A DNA stretch of 64,000 nucleotides from Luteibacter rhizovicinus DSM 16549 (GCF_001887595.1 NZ_CP017480.1:124001-188000), one strand, 5' to 3'. Positions 39,470-49,388 are shown, counted from the stretch's first letter. Notes: generated from the letters alone by a model not told the origin. Numbers and translations are program-made.

Positions 39470-40918
39470 CTAGAACATCTCCATCCACGCATCGTCGACC
39501 GGCTCATCGAGCAGCACGCGACGATCGTCTTCATAACGATGCGTCACACGCCACGGTGCGTCCCGGCCCTGCCTGGGCAAGGCCGCTTCACCGCGCATCA
39601 CGTAGCCGGACGTCAGTGCGTCGAGAATGCAGGTGTCCAACGCCTGACCAGACGGCGCTCGCGGCACCGCGACGACGGCCATGCGTTCGTCCATCCGTTG
39701 CAGCAGGCGACAGACATATTGCGCTGCAAGATCCACCTTCAGCGTCCACGATGCATTGATGTAGCCGAACAGCACGGCCGCGTTCGGCACACCGTCCAGC
39801 AGCACGCCCTTATAGGTCAGCAGGCGGCCGGGATCGCGAGCGATACCGTCGACATCGAGGGTCATTCCACCGAGGACCTGCACCTGAAATCCCGTGGCGG
39901 AAATGACGACATCCGCGTCGATGGTGGCACCGGATGACAACCGGACACCCGTCTCCGTAAAGCCAGCGACGGTATCGGTCCACACGGAGGCCTTGCCCTC
40001 ACGCAGGACGTCGAACAGATCGTTGTCGGGCACGACGCAAAGTCGCTGGGTCCACGGATCGTACGTCGGCGAGAAATCGTCGAGGGTGGCCGCACCGTCG
40101 AGGCGGCGACGCACGCCAGCCAGAAGCAAAGCGCGCATGCGCCTTGGCCAGCGCATCGCGGCGCGATAGAGCAAACGCTGCAGCGCGATGTTGCGTCGAC
40201 GCGCCATCGCATACACGACACCTGCCGGCAGCACATGAAGCAAGGCGGCGGACAAGGCATCGCGCGAAGGAACGGAAAAAACGTAGCCCGGTGAACGCTG
40301 GAGCATGGTCACATGCTCCGCCTTTTGCGCCAGCGCAGGGACGAGCGTGATCGCCGTCGCGCCGCTGCCGATGACGAGCACGCGTTTTGCCTCCCAATCG
40401 AGGTCGTCCGGCCACACCTGTGGATGGACGAAGCGTCCCTTATAGCGATCGAGGTCGGGAAACGCGGGAATGTAACCGCGGTCGTAGGCGTAGTAGCCCG
40501 TACAACCCACGAGAAAACCCGCTGTGAACACCTGTTCGTCGCCCTGCTCGTCGACAGCGGTGACCGTCCAGCGGGCGTCTACGGAAGACCATGAGGCGTG
40601 CGTCGTGCTCAGGCCGAAGCGGATCTTCGCCTCGATGCCGTAGTCGCGCGCCGTGGCTACGACGTACTCACGGATCGACGGGCCGTCCGCCAGTACCTTC
40701 AACTCGTTCCATGGCCGGAAGCCGTAGCCGAAGGTGAACATGTCCGAATCGGATCGCACGCCGGGGTAACGGAACAGGTCCCAGGTGCCGCCGATGGCGT
40801 GGCGGCGTTCGAGGATGCCCACCCGCTTTTCCGGGCAGGCCATCGCCAGTCGGCACGCCATGCCGATGCCGGACAGGCCGGCGCCGATGATCAGGACATC
40901 GTAGTGGTCGGTGGACAT
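39470..40918 (-). CDS. FAD-dependent monooxygenase, Baeyer-Villiger type
   Basis: A 482-residue flavoprotein with an FAD site IIGAGLSGIGMAC, an NADPH site VIGSGATAITLVP, and the BVMO fingerprint in the form YKGRFVHPQVWP ([FY]xGxxxHxxxW). An ATGFQ block lies near residue 330. It would oxygenate a ketone or a nitrogen/sulfur nucleophile with NADPH and O2; substrate unknown. I chose ATG 40918 (MSTDHYDVL); a GTG at 40924 is possible. Located 45 bp after dnaB on the same strand. Confidence 0.9.
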   Translation of the reverse strand: MSTDHYDVLIIGAGLSGIGMACRLAMACPEKRVGILERRHAIGGTWDLFRYPGVRSDSDMFTFGYGFRPWNELKVLADGPSIREYVVATARDYGIEAKIRFGLSTTHASWSSVDARWTVTAVDEQGDEQVFTAGFLVGCTGYYAYDRGYIPAFPDLDRYKGRFVHPQVWPDDLDWEAKRVLVIGSGATAITLVPALAQKAEHVTMLQRSPGYVFSVPSRDALSAALLHVLPAGVVYAMARRRNIALQRLLYRAAMRWPRRMRALLLAGVRRRLDGAATLDDFSPTYDPWTQRLCVVPDNDLFDVLREGKASVWTDTVAGFTETGVRLSSGATIDADVVISATGFQVQVLGGMTLDVDGIARDPGRLLTYKGVLLDGVPNAAVLFGYINASWTLKVDLAAQYVCRLLQRMDERMAVVAVPRAPSGQALDTCILDALTSGYVMRGEAALPRQGRDAPWRVTHRYEDDRRVLLDEPVDDAWMEMF

Positions 40919-40963
40919 GCGCACCCCCGCGTGTGCGGGAACAGCGTACGCCTTTCAGGGGTG

Positions 40964-42379
40964 TCAGTCGAAGGTGCCTACGTAGGAATCCGGCGCCCAG
41001 TTCTCGAACTTGGTGTAGTGGCCGAGGAAGGCCAGTTTCACGGTGTCGGTCGGGCCGTTTCGCTGCTTGCCGATGATGATCTCGGCCAGGCCCTTATCCG
41101 GCGACTCCTTGTTGTAGTAGTCGTCGCGGTAAATGAACATGATGACGTCGGCATCCTGCTCGATAGCGCCGGATTCGCGAAGATCGGACATCATCGGACG
41201 CTTGTCGGCACGCTGCTCGAGGGATCGGTTCAACTGCGACAGGGCAATCACCGGCACGTTGAGTTCCTTCGCCAGGGCCTTCAGGCCACGAGAGATCTCG
41301 GAGATTTCCGTCGCGCGGTTCTCGCTGTTGCCGGGCACCTGCATCAGCTGCAGGTAGTCGATCACGATCAGCCCGAGGCCATGCTCACGCTGCAGGCGTC
41401 GCGAACGCGAGCGCATTTCCACCGGCGACATGGCCGGCGTATCGTCGATGAAGATCTTCGCGTCCGACAGCATGGTGATGGCCGAGGTGACACGCGGCCA
41501 GTCCTCTTCGGCGAGATCGCCGTTACGCAGGTGCTGCGCGTGCACGCGGCCGAGCGAGGAAATCAGACGGAAGGCCAGCTGTGAGGCCGACATTTCCATC
41601 GAGAACACCGCGACGGCCTTCTTGCCGCGCATGGCGGCGGCTTCGGCGAGGTTCAACGCAAACGCGGTCTTACCCATCGACGGACGCGCCGCGACGATGA
41701 TGAGATCCGACGGCTGCAACCCGGAGGTGAGTTCATCCAGATCGGTGAAGCCGGTGGAGAGACCGGTGAGCTGGCCACGCTTTTCGTAGCGCTCGGTCAG
41801 CATGCGGAAGGCTTCGCCGACCGCTTCACGCACCGAGACGATGTCCTTCTTGCCGCGCGCACCGGATTCCGCGATGCGGAACACACGCTGCTCGGCCAGC
41901 TCCATCACTTCCTGGACGCTCTTGCCCTCGGGGCGGAATCCGTCCTCGGTGATGGACGTGCCGGCGTCGATCAGCATGCGCAACACGGACTTCTCGCGAA
42001 CGATGTCGCCGTAGGCGCCAATGTTCGCCGCACTGGGCGTGGAGTTGGCCAACTCCATGAGGTAGCTGGCGCCACCGACCATCTCGGCCAGGTCGTTGGC
42101 GACGAACCATTCGCCGAGCGTGATCGCGTCGCAGGGCATCCCCTTGTTGGCGAGCTCGTTGATGGCCCGCCAGATGAGGCGATGGTCCTTGCGGTAGAAA
42201 TCGTCGTCGGTGAGCTTGTCGGCCACCTTGTCCAGCGAATCGGGTGAGAGCATGAGACCGCCCAACACCGCTTGCTCGGCCTCGATCGAATTCGGAGGAA
42301 TACGCAGCGAGTCGAACGGCGTGGGCTCACGACGACGCTTGCGGTCTCCGCGCTCACCGCGCTCGGGATTGAAGGACAT
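40964..42379 (-). CDS. dnaB: Replicative DNA helicase DnaB
   Basis: A 471-residue hexameric helicase. N-terminal collar (IPPNSIEAEQAVLGG), Walker A ARPSMGKTAFALN, Walker B VIDYLQLM and the arginine-finger region downstream are all intact. No intein is visible. I chose ATG 42379 (MSFNPERGERGDRKRRREP). Follows rplI at about 195 bp on the same strand, as in many gammaproteobacteria. Confidence 0.97.
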   Translation of the reverse strand: MSFNPERGERGDRKRRREPTPFDSLRIPPNSIEAEQAVLGGLMLSPDSLDKVADKLTDDDFYRKDHRLIWRAINELANKGMPCDAITLGEWFVANDLAEMVGGASYLMELANSTPSAANIGAYGDIVREKSVLRMLIDAGTSITEDGFRPEGKSVQEVMELAEQRVFRIAESGARGKKDIVSVREAVGEAFRMLTERYEKRGQLTGLSTGFTDLDELTSGLQPSDLIIVAARPSMGKTAFALNLAEAAAMRGKKAVAVFSMEMSASQLAFRLISSLGRVHAQHLRNGDLAEEDWPRVTSAITMLSDAKIFIDDTPAMSPVEMRSRSRRLQREHGLGLIVIDYLQLMQVPGNSENRATEISEISRGLKALAKELNVPVIALSQLNRSLEQRADKRPMMSDLRESGAIEQDADVIMFIYRDDYYNKESPDKGLAEIIIGKQRNGPTDTVKLAFLGHYTKFENWAPDSYVGTFD

Positions 42380-42520
42380 GGAATACCTCGTGTTGCTGAC
42401 GGCGCCCCTGGCCGGGACGGCCTGGCCGTGCGGCCATGATACGCGGGGATGTCTCACCCGTTGAGAGGATAAGTCTGTGGATAACCTGTGGGCGAAACGG
42501 GCCGGAACGAGCCCCCAAAC

Positions 42521-42550
42521 GAAAACGGGCGCCTTTCGGCGCCCGCTTCC
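42521..42550 (-). terminator. Terminator of rplI
   Basis: Minus-strand stem GGGCGCC / GGCGCCC with a GAAA loop, then TTTTCG. It separates the ribosomal operon from dnaB. Confidence 0.85.
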
Positions 42551-42573
42551 GAGGATCGCAGGGGGATCGGAGC

Positions 42574-43020
42574 TTACGCGCCGACCACCTTGACCTTGAC
42601 CGTCTGCTGGATGTCGGCGTGGAGCACGACAACCGCGTCGTATTCGCCAACAACGCGATACGGGCCTTCGGCCTGGATCACTTCGCTCTTGTCGACTTCC
42701 AGACCCTTGGCGGTCAGGGCTTCGGCAACGTCGCGCGGCGTGACCGAGCCGAACAGCTTGCCTTCCGGCGAAGCGTTGACTTCGATCGTGACCTCGGCGC
42801 CGTCGAGCTTGGCGGCACGGGCCTCGGCACCGGAGAGCTGCTCCTTGGCCTTGGCTTCGTACTCGGCACGACGTGCTTCGAACGCTTCGAGGTTGGCGGC
42901 GGTCGCGCGAGCGGCCTTGCCAGTCGGAAGGAGGAAGTTACGGCCGTAACCCGGCTTGACGCTGACCTTGTCGCCGAGGTCGCCGAGGTTCTTCACCTTC
43001 TGGAGGAGGATGAGTTCCAT
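42574..43020 (-). CDS. rplI: Ribosomal protein bL9
   Basis: A 148-residue two-domain protein. N-terminal [30 protein letters not shown] (quoted in part), central long helix, and C-terminal domain ending with [11 protein letters not shown]. Normal length. Third gene of rpsF-rpsR-rplI. Confidence 0.97.
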   Translation of the reverse strand: MELILLQKVKNLGDLGDKVSVKPGYGRNFLLPTGKAARATAANLEAFEARRAEYEAKAKEQLSGAEARAAKLDGAEVTIEVNASPEGKLFGSVTPRDVAEALTAKGLEVDKSEVIQAEGPYRVVGEYDAVVVLHADIQQTVKVKVVGA

Positions 43021-43130
43021 GGTATTTCCTTACTTTTCGTTAGCACGGAATGGGCCCCGTGCAGCCAGGACGGTTGTCCGAAATGACTGAACCCAAACGC
43101 CCTCACCGGTAACGGGAGGGCGCAGGATGA

Positions 43131-43361
43131 TCAGACGTCGTGGTTGTCGGTGTACGGCAGCAGCGAGAGGAAGCGAGCGCGCTTGATCGCGGTCGCCAGC
43201 TGGCGCTGGTAGCGTGCCTTCGTGCCCGTGATGCGGCTCGGGACGATCTTGCCGTTCTCGGTAACGTACTGACGGAGGGTGTTGAGATCCTTGTAATCGA
43301 TCTCTTTGACGCCTTCGGCGGTGAAACGGCAGAACTTGCGGCGGCGGAAGAATTTAGACAT
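43131..43361 (-). CDS. rpsR: Ribosomal protein bS18
   Basis: A 76-residue small-subunit protein. The core [21 protein letters not shown] and [21 protein letters not shown] is diagnostic. It forms a dimer with S6, encoded 15 bp upstream. Confidence 0.97.
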   Translation of the reverse strand: MSKFFRRRKFCRFTAEGVKEIDYKDLNTLRQYVTENGKIVPSRITGTKARYQRQLATAIKRARFLSLLPYTDNHDV

Positions 43362-43376
43362 GGCTGTGATCCCCGA

Positions 43377-43799
43377 TTAGTCGTCGCTGTCGCGATCGTT
43401 GTCGTTGTCGCGACCGCCGCGACGATCGTCGCCGCTGTCGTCGTCGTCACGGCGACGCGAACCCTTCTGCTCGTCCTTTTCCTTGCTCTTGAGGATGAAG
43501 GACGGCTCGAGGTCGGCTTCGTCGCGGCGAACCACGAGGTGACGCAGGACGGCGTCGTTGAAGCGGAAGCCCGTCTCGAGTTCGTTCAGGGCATTCTGCG
43601 AAACCTCGATGTTCAGCATCACGTAGTGAGCTTTGGCGAGGTTGGCGATCGGGTAAGCCAGCTGACGGCGGCCCCAGTCTTCGAGGCGGTGGATCTTGCC
43701 GTTGTCGCCTTCGATCAGCGCTTTGTAGCGCTCGATCATGGCGGGCACCTGTTCGCTCTGGTCCGGATGGACCAGGAACACGACTTCATAATGACGCAT
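43377..43799 (-). CDS. rpsF: Ribosomal protein bS6
   Basis: A 140-residue protein starting [19 protein letters not shown] with the conserved [16 protein letters not shown]. The C-terminal 30 residues are a low-complexity Asp/Arg/Gly/Asn tail ([14 protein letters not shown] then NDNDRDSDD), an acidic extension like that modified by RimK in E. coli but longer and ending in Asp. I chose ATG 43799, with AAGGAG upstream. A stable leader hairpin is described at 43838-43861. Confidence 0.95.
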   Translation of the reverse strand: MRHYEVVFLVHPDQSEQVPAMIERYKALIEGDNGKIHRLEDWGRRQLAYPIANLAKAHYVMLNIEVSQNALNELETGFRFNDAVLRHLVVRRDEADLEPSFILKSKEKDEQKGSRRRDDDDSGDDRRGGRDNDNDRDSDD

Positions 43800-43837
43800 G
43801 GTGACTCCTTGTGGATGCACCCCTTGCGGGGATGGCA

Positions 43838-43861
43838 GCCTCCCGCAACGTGCGGTGAGGC
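43838..43861 (-). promoter_or_regulatory. Leader hairpin upstream of rpsF, candidate S6:S18 autoregulatory element
   Basis: In the minus-strand 5' UTR, GCCTC-A-CCGCA, loop CGT, TGCGG-GAGGC gives a 10-bp stem with one bulged A, about 39 nt before the rpsF ATG. Bacterial rpsF operons often carry a hairpin with a CCG that mimics the S6:S18 site on 16S rRNA. The CCG here lies in the stem, not a free bulge, so the match is only suggestive. Confidence 0.45.
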
Positions 43862-43970
43862 AAGAAGACCCCCCTTTAGGGAGAGCCAGCCGCGCATTGT
43901 AAGGAGAGATGGGGGGTTATCGCAAGGGTCGACGCCCTGGTGGGCGGATCGCCAGGGGCTGCAGCTGCCG

Positions 43971-44046
43971 GCAGGAGCCGATTTATCGGCGATCAGCGTC
44001 GGGCTACGCCGCTCCGTTGGCTTTTCGCCGGTGAATCGGCTCCTAC
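43971..44046. repeat. REP-like cluster 5 (inverted pair)
   Basis: Monomers 43971-43993 (plus, ATTTAT core) and 44025-44046 (minus, GTGAATC core), spacer with CCGCTCCGTTGGCTTTTC. Lies between the rpsF leader and the Fe-S carrier gene. Confidence 0.9.
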
Positions 44047-44073
44047 AGTGGGCCGATGGCCCACACACCGCCG

Positions 44074-44400
44074 CTACGCGACGGTGAAGCTCTCGCCGCA
44101 GCCACATTCACCCGTTGCGTTGGGGTTGTGGAAGACGAAGGAGGCGTTGAGGCCCTGCCGCTGGAAGTCGATCAGGGTGCCTTCCACCAGAGGCAGGCTC
44201 TTGGGGTCGACCACCACGCGGATCCCGTCGATATCCATGACCTCGTCGTCCGAGGCGATGGCGCCAGCGAGGTCCACCACGTAGCCGAAGCCCGAGCAGC
44301 CCATCCGCTTGACGGAGAACCGCACGCCGGCGGCCTCGGGGGCCTTGGCCAGGAAGGCGCGCATGCGGTCGGATGCAGCAGGAGTGATCTGGATGCTCAT
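44074..44400 (-). CDS. A-type Fe-S carrier (IscA/ErpA family)
   Basis: A 108-residue protein with the three ligand cysteines in RMGCSGFGY and the C-terminal GECGCGESF. These carriers pass Fe-S clusters to apoproteins. Sequence does not clearly separate IscA, SufA and ErpA. Monocistronic and divergent from asnS. Confidence 0.93.
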   Translation of the reverse strand: MSIQITPAASDRMRAFLAKAPEAAGVRFSVKRMGCSGFGYVVDLAGAIASDDEVMDIDGIRVVVDPKSLPLVEGTLIDFQRQGLNASFVFHNPNATGECGCGESFTVA

Positions 44401-44526
44401 GAAGACGTTTTTTTACCGTGGTATATCGGGAGAACGCTGCCGTTCACGTGGCCCTTACATTATCATGCAGGGTCGCGTCCCATGCGCCCTCTTTAAAGTG
44501 CGGTGCCTTTTCTGGAGTTTCAATCG

Positions 44527-45930
44527 ATGACGGTGGTAAGCGTCAAGCAGGCTCTCGCAGGCGGCACGACCGCGGCGGAACACGAAGTCACTGTACGCGG
44601 CTGGGTCCGCACCTTGCGTGAATCCAAGGGCGGTCTGTCCTTTGTGAACGTGAGCGACGGCTCCTGCTTCGCCCCCATCCAGGTCGTCGCCACTGGCGAT
44701 CTCGCCAACTATGAGACCGACGTCAAACGCCTTTCGGCCGGCGCGGGCCTCATCGTCACGGGCAAGCTGGTCCCCTCGCAGGGCAAGGGCCAGGCCTACG
44801 AGATCCAGGCTACCAAGGTCGAGGTGACCGGCTTTGTCGAGAACCCGCTGACCTACCCGATCCAGCCCAAGCAGCATTCCATGGAGTTTCTTCGCGAGGT
44901 CGCGCATCTGCGCCCGCGTACGAACCTCTTCGGTGCCGTGACCCGCGTCCGCCACACGATGATGATGGCGATCCATCGCCTGCTCACCGAACAGGGCTTC
45001 TTCTGGATCAACACGCCGATCATCACCACCTCGGACGCCGAAGGCGCCGGCGACATGTTCCGGCTGTCCACGCTGGACCTGGCCAACCTGCCGCGCGACG
45101 ACAAGGGCGGTATCGACTGGCGCAAGGACTTCTTCGGCCGCGAGGCGTTCCTGACCGTGTCCGGCCAGCTCAACGTCGAGGCCTACGCCCTGTCGATGAG
45201 CAAGGTCTACACCTTCGGCCCGACCTTCCGCGCCGAGAACTCGAACACCACCCGCCACCTGGCGGAATTCTGGATGGTCGAGCCCGAGGTCGCCTTCGCC
45301 GACCTCAACGACATGGCCGACCTCGCCGAGCTGTTCCTCAAGGGCATTTTCAAGGCGGTCCTCGACGAGCGCGCCGACGACATGGCCTTCTTTGCCGAGC
45401 GCGTCCAGCCGGATGCCATCTCGCGCCTGGAAGCCTTCATCGACAAGCCGTTCGAGCGCATCCAGTACACCGAGGCGGTCGAGATCCTGCAGAAGTCCGG
45501 CAAGAAGTTCGAGCATCCGGTGGCCTGGGGCGTCGACTTGCAGACCGAGCACGAGCGCTTCCTCGCCGAGGAACATATCGGCCGACCCGTGGTCGTCATG
45601 AACTACCCGGAAGAGATCAAGGCGTTCTACATGCGTCTGAACGACGACTGTAAAACCGTGGCGGCGATGGACGTCCTTGCCCCGGGCATCGGCGAGATCA
45701 TCGGCGGCGCCCAGCGCGAAGAGCGCCTGGACTATCTCGATCGCCGCATGGATCAGTTCGGCCTCGATAAAGAGGTCTACAACTGGTATCGCGACCTGCG
45801 CCGCTACGGCACCGTGCCGCATGCGGGGTTCGGTCTCGGCTTCGAGCGTCTCCTCGTCTACGTGTGCGGCCTCGCGAATATCCGCGACGCCATCCCCTAT
45901 CCCCGCGCGGCAGGGAGTGCCGAGTTCTAA
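44527..45930 (+). CDS. asnS: Asparaginyl-tRNA synthetase
   Basis: A 467-residue class II synthetase. N-terminal OB fold ([20 protein letters not shown], quoted in part), motif 2 region [21 protein letters not shown] (quoted in part) and motif 3 [13 protein letters not shown]. The TRHLAEF sequence is typical of AsnRS as opposed to AspRS. I chose ATG 44527, where homology starts; the frame upstream to 44503 has no ribosome binding site. Confidence 0.96.
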   Translation: MTVVSVKQALAGGTTAAEHEVTVRGWVRTLRESKGGLSFVNVSDGSCFAPIQVVATGDLANYETDVKRLSAGAGLIVTGKLVPSQGKGQAYEIQATKVEVTGFVENPLTYPIQPKQHSMEFLREVAHLRPRTNLFGAVTRVRHTMMMAIHRLLTEQGFFWINTPIITTSDAEGAGDMFRLSTLDLANLPRDDKGGIDWRKDFFGREAFLTVSGQLNVEAYALSMSKVYTFGPTFRAENSNTTRHLAEFWMVEPEVAFADLNDMADLAELFLKGIFKAVLDERADDMAFFAERVQPDAISRLEAFIDKPFERIQYTEAVEILQKSGKKFEHPVAWGVDLQTEHERFLAEEHIGRPVVVMNYPEEIKAFYMRLNDDCKTVAAMDVLAPGIGEIIGGAQREERLDYLDRRMDQFGLDKEVYNWYRDLRRYGTVPHAGFGLGFERLLVYVCGLANIRDAIPYPRAAGSAEF

Positions 45931-45944
45931 GAACCACGACCCTT

Positions 45945-46772
45945 ATGCCCTCCTCCCCCGTACGTTCCCTGCTCCTCGCCGCCGCGATGCTCACGCTCGC
46001 GGCCTGCCACACGATGAAAGCCATCGTGCCGCCGAACTTCCGCCCGCCGGAGAATCCGTCGAACACGGTGGATCTCGCGCGCAAGGCACTCGACAACGCC
46101 ACGCCCTGCTGCGGCAGCTTTGCCGACCTGTCCTACCAGGACATGCTGCCCTGGCAGCCGCAGCGCTTCTCGCTGGACAAGGACAGCCCGGTCGCCAACC
46201 TCAACGGCGACCGCAGCTACTTCCTGGCCTTCCGCCTGCCCGCCGGCGCACAGATGCCCTACACCGTCGCCATGAAAGCCGAACTCAATGGGCGCTGGCT
46301 GAGCTCGAGCTATCTGTTCGCACCCACGGTGGTACTGCTCGACGACGCCTTCCAGCCCTTGCACGCCGAAGACATCCAGCTCTGCGAGTACATGGGCTGG
46401 ACCAGTGAAACGACGGGCGCCTTCGGCAAGTTCAAGGTCGAGGACGACAAGGCCCGTTACATGGTCGTCTATTCCTCGACCAAGCAGCAGAAGAGCCAGA
46501 CCTACTGGGAGCAGTCGCCGAGCAACTTCTCGGCGGAGGCGCCGGTGAAGATGGCCGCTGCGGGCAGCTTCAAGATTCCGCACGGTCCCGATGGCGTGCT
46601 GTTCGTCGGTATGCAGAACGACACGTACAAGAAGGCGATCGGCAACGCCGTCTGCGACAAGGCCCAACCGGGTAATGGCGTGATCTCCACGATCCGCCAG
46701 GTGGTCACCACCGATATCCTGGGCGAAGGCAAAGACAAGAAAGACCCGTCCAAGAAAGAAAACGGCAGCTGA
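45945..46772 (+). CDS. Lipoprotein, possibly MalM-like
   Basis: A 275-residue protein with a lipobox LAAC at about residues 18-21 after a hydrophobic signal. Segments such as NGDRSYFLAFRLPAG and LSSSYLFAPTVVLLDDAF recall the MalM family of periplasmic proteins, but I am not certain. No mal genes are near. A Lys-rich tail ends the protein. Starts 14 bp after asnS. Confidence 0.7.
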   Translation: MPSSPVRSLLLAAAMLTLAACHTMKAIVPPNFRPPENPSNTVDLARKALDNATPCCGSFADLSYQDMLPWQPQRFSLDKDSPVANLNGDRSYFLAFRLPAGAQMPYTVAMKAELNGRWLSSSYLFAPTVVLLDDAFQPLHAEDIQLCEYMGWTSETTGAFGKFKVEDDKARYMVVYSSTKQQKSQTYWEQSPSNFSAEAPVKMAAAGSFKIPHGPDGVLFVGMQNDTYKKAIGNAVCDKAQPGNGVISTIRQVVTTDILGEGKDKKDPSKKENGS

Positions 46773-46778
46773 TCGAGC

Positions 46779-47111
46779 ATGCAGACCGCGGTCCTTCTCT
46801 ACCTCCTTTTACTGCTCGGTGCGGTGGCGGCCTTCGTCTTCCACTTCATCGCGCAGTGGCGTTTCACGTCCCTGCTGCGCCAGCGCTATCCCGACCAGTG
46901 GAAGACGATCACCGAGGCCGACACCGGACGCCCGAATGGCATGGCCAACTGGCTGCGCATGCGCCGCGTACTGCGCTCCGATGCGCCGGCCCTGTTCAAC
47001 GACGACGACCTCAATCGCTGGCAGCGCTGGTGGCGTCGTGCGCCGTGGCTCGCATGGCCGTGCTGGTTCGCCGCGATGGCGCTACAGTGGTGGGCGATGA
47101 GACAGGCCTGA
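46779..47111 (+). CDS. Small two-helix membrane protein
   Basis: A 110-residue protein with an N-terminal membrane helix (MQTAVLLYLLLLLGAVAAFVF) and a second, Trp-rich hydrophobic segment near the end (APWLAWPCWFAAMALQWWAM). The intervening basic region is RFTSLLRQRYPDQWKTI. I recognise no family. It is 6 bp after the lipoprotein gene, so it is probably co-expressed with it. Confidence 0.65.
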   Translation: MQTAVLLYLLLLLGAVAAFVFHFIAQWRFTSLLRQRYPDQWKTITEADTGRPNGMANWLRMRRVLRSDAPALFNDDDLNRWQRWWRRAPWLAWPCWFAAMALQWWAMRQA

Positions 47112-47139
47112 CAGGCCACCACCCAACCAGGGAGCACGC

Positions 47140-47928
47140 ATGGATCTTCGCCTCACCGGTCGTCACGCGCTGGTCTGCGGCGCCTCCCAGGGCATCGGCC
47201 GGGCCACCGCCTTCGAACTGGCCGAACTGGGTGCCAACGTCACCCTGCTCTCGCGCTCCGCCGATGCGCTCATCGCCCTGGCCGCCGAATTGCCAGCGAC
47301 CCATCCCGGACAGAAACACCGCCACGTGGCCGTCGACATGCTCGACACCGAGGCCCTGGCTGCGTCGATTGCCGGGGTGGTGCATCTCAATGCGGTCCAC
47401 ATCCTCATCAACAACAGCGGCGGGCCGCCTCCCGGTCCTGCCTCGCAGGCCGAGCCCGACGCCTTTCTGGTCGCCTTCCGCCAGCACCTCATCGCGGCAC
47501 AGGTCATCACCCGCGCCTGCCTTCCGGGCATGCGCGAGGCGCGCTACGGGCGCATCGTCAATGTCATTTCCACGTCGGTCAAAGAGCCGATCCCCAATCT
47601 CGGTGTCTCCAATACCGTGCGCGCCGCCGTCGCCGGCTGGGCGAAGACGCTGTCGGCTGAAGTCGCACCCGACGGCATCACGGTCAACAACGTGCTCCCA
47701 GGCTATACGCGCACGCCGCGCCTGGAAGCCCTCGTCGAGGCCAGCGTCAAGGCCGGCCGTGGCCGCGACGAAGTCGAGAAAGGCCTGCTCGCCAGCGTTC
47801 CCGCGGCCCGCTTCGGCGACCCGGCGGAAGTCGCGGCGGTCATCGCCTTCCTCGCCAGCCCTGCCGCCGGCTACGTCAACGGGGTGAGCCTCACCGTCGA
47901 TGGCGGTCGCACGCGTAGCCTCAACTGA
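47140..47928 (+). CDS. SDR-family protein lacking the catalytic Tyr/Lys
   Basis: A 262-residue short-chain dehydrogenase fold. The cofactor motif ALVCGASQGIGRA and NNSGG are intact. The usual YxxxK reads SNTVR (Ser in place of Tyr, Arg in place of Lys), following the ISTSVKEP serine. The dimer-face AAVAGWAKTLSAE and C-terminal VDGG remain. Such atypical SDRs are recurrent, and some use other residues. It heads an operon with the ALDH (8 bp) and RidA genes, so an aminomuconate-related substrate is plausible. Confidence 0.85.
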   Translation: MDLRLTGRHALVCGASQGIGRATAFELAELGANVTLLSRSADALIALAAELPATHPGQKHRHVAVDMLDTEALAASIAGVVHLNAVHILINNSGGPPPGPASQAEPDAFLVAFRQHLIAAQVITRACLPGMREARYGRIVNVISTSVKEPIPNLGVSNTVRAAVAGWAKTLSAEVAPDGITVNNVLPGYTRTPRLEALVEASVKAGRGRDEVEKGLLASVPAARFGDPAEVAAVIAFLASPAAGYVNGVSLTVDGGRTRSLN

Positions 47929-47936
47929 GGCGCGCC

Positions 47937-49388
47937 ATGCTGATCCTCGCCAACCTCATCGATGGCCAGTCGCGCGCGCCGCGCGGTGGTCGCTACCTCG
48001 ACAGTGTGGACCCCGCCGTCGGCAGGCCGTTCGCGCAGTGCCCCGATTCCGACGCGGCCGACGTGGCCGAAGCCGTCGCGGCAGCGTCCCGGGCGGCACC
48101 CGGCTGGGCGCAAACCCCGGCCGAGGCGCGCGGTCGTTGCCTGCAACGCCTGGCCGACCTGATCGAATCCCGCCTGGAGACCTTCGCCGAGGCGGAATCG
48201 CAGGACAGCGGCAAGCCGCTCGCCCTCGCCCGCTCGCTCGACATCCCGCGCGCCATCGCCAACCTGCGTTTCTTCGCCGCCGCGGCCGGCCAGTGGAGCG
48301 GCGAGTCCCACGCGATGGAACAGGGCGCCATCAACTACACGCTGCGCCTGCCGCTCGGCGTGGTTGGCTGCATCAGTCCGTGGAACCTGCCGCTGTACCT
48401 GTTCACCTGGAAGATCGCGCCCGCGCTCGCCGCAGGCAATGCCGTCGTCGCCAAGCCGTCCGAAGTCACCCCCTACACCGCATGGCTGCTCGGCACGCTG
48501 GTCGCCGAGGCAGGCTTTCCGCCGGGCGTGCTCAACATCGTGCATGGCACCGGCCCGGCCGTCGGCGAAGCCATCGTGACTCACGATGCGGTCAAGGCCA
48601 TCTCGTTTACCGGTAGCACGCGCACGGGCATCGCCATCGCCAGCGCCGCGGCACCGCGCTTGAAGAAAGTCTCGCTCGAACTCGGCGGCAAGAATCCCGC
48701 GATCGTCTTCGACGACTTCGATTTCTCCGAGGCGGCACTGGCGACGATCGTTCGCTCGGGCTTCGCCAACCAGGGAGAAATCTGCCTGTGCGGCTCCCGC
48801 CTGCTCGTCCAGCGAGGCATCTACGAACGCTTCCGCGAAGCCTACCTCGAGCGGGTTCGCAGGCTGCATGTCGGCGACCCGCAGGACGAGGCCAGCCAAC
48901 TCGGCGCCCTGGTGTCGAAAGCGCATTTCGACAAGGTCACGGCGTGTATCGAACGCGCACGGGAGGAAGGCGGCACGTTGCTCACGGGTGGCGAACGCGT
49001 CCTCGTCGATGGCCGCTGTGCCGAGGGCTGGTTCGTCCAGCCGACGGTGATCGAGGGACTCGCCCCCGAGGCAGCAACGAACCAGGAAGAAATCTTCGGG
49101 CCGGTCGTCACCCTCATTCCCTTCGACACCGAGGCGGAGGCGCTGGCCATCGCCAATGGCACCCCGTATGGGCTGGCCGCCTCCGTGTGGACGCGCGATG
49201 TGTCACGCGCTCACCGCCTCTCGGCAAAACTCGACTTCGGCATCGTCTGGGTCAACTGCTGGATGCTGCGTGACCTGCGCACGCCGTTCGGCGGCAGCAA
49301 GCAATCGGGCGTCGGCCGCGAAGGCGGCACCGAAGCCATGCGTTTTTTCACCGAGGCCAGGAATGTCTGCATCGACCATGGGCAATGA
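47937..49388 (+). CDS. 2-aminomuconate/2-hydroxymuconate semialdehyde dehydrogenase
   Basis: A 483-residue aldehyde dehydrogenase. The active-site Cys is in NQGEICLCGSR, the Glu in LELGGKNP, and NAD-binding FTGSTRTG. The C-terminal VNCWMLRDLRTPFGGSKQSG (20-residue signature) is characteristic of 2-aminomuconate and 2-hydroxymuconate semialdehyde dehydrogenases (AmnC/DmpC, human ALDH8A1). It would oxidise 2-aminomuconate-6-semialdehyde from the kynurenine route. Overlaps the RidA gene by 11 bp. Confidence 0.9.
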   Translation: MLILANLIDGQSRAPRGGRYLDSVDPAVGRPFAQCPDSDAADVAEAVAAASRAAPGWAQTPAEARGRCLQRLADLIESRLETFAEAESQDSGKPLALARSLDIPRAIANLRFFAAAAGQWSGESHAMEQGAINYTLRLPLGVVGCISPWNLPLYLFTWKIAPALAAGNAVVAKPSEVTPYTAWLLGTLVAEAGFPPGVLNIVHGTGPAVGEAIVTHDAVKAISFTGSTRTGIAIASAAAPRLKKVSLELGGKNPAIVFDDFDFSEAALATIVRSGFANQGEICLCGSRLLVQRGIYERFREAYLERVRRLHVGDPQDEASQLGALVSKAHFDKVTACIERAREEGGTLLTGGERVLVDGRCAEGWFVQPTVIEGLAPEAATNQEEIFGPVVTLIPFDTEAEALAIANGTPYGLAASVWTRDVSRAHRLSAKLDFGIVWVNCWMLRDLRTPFGGSKQSGVGREGGTEAMRFFTEARNVCIDHGQ

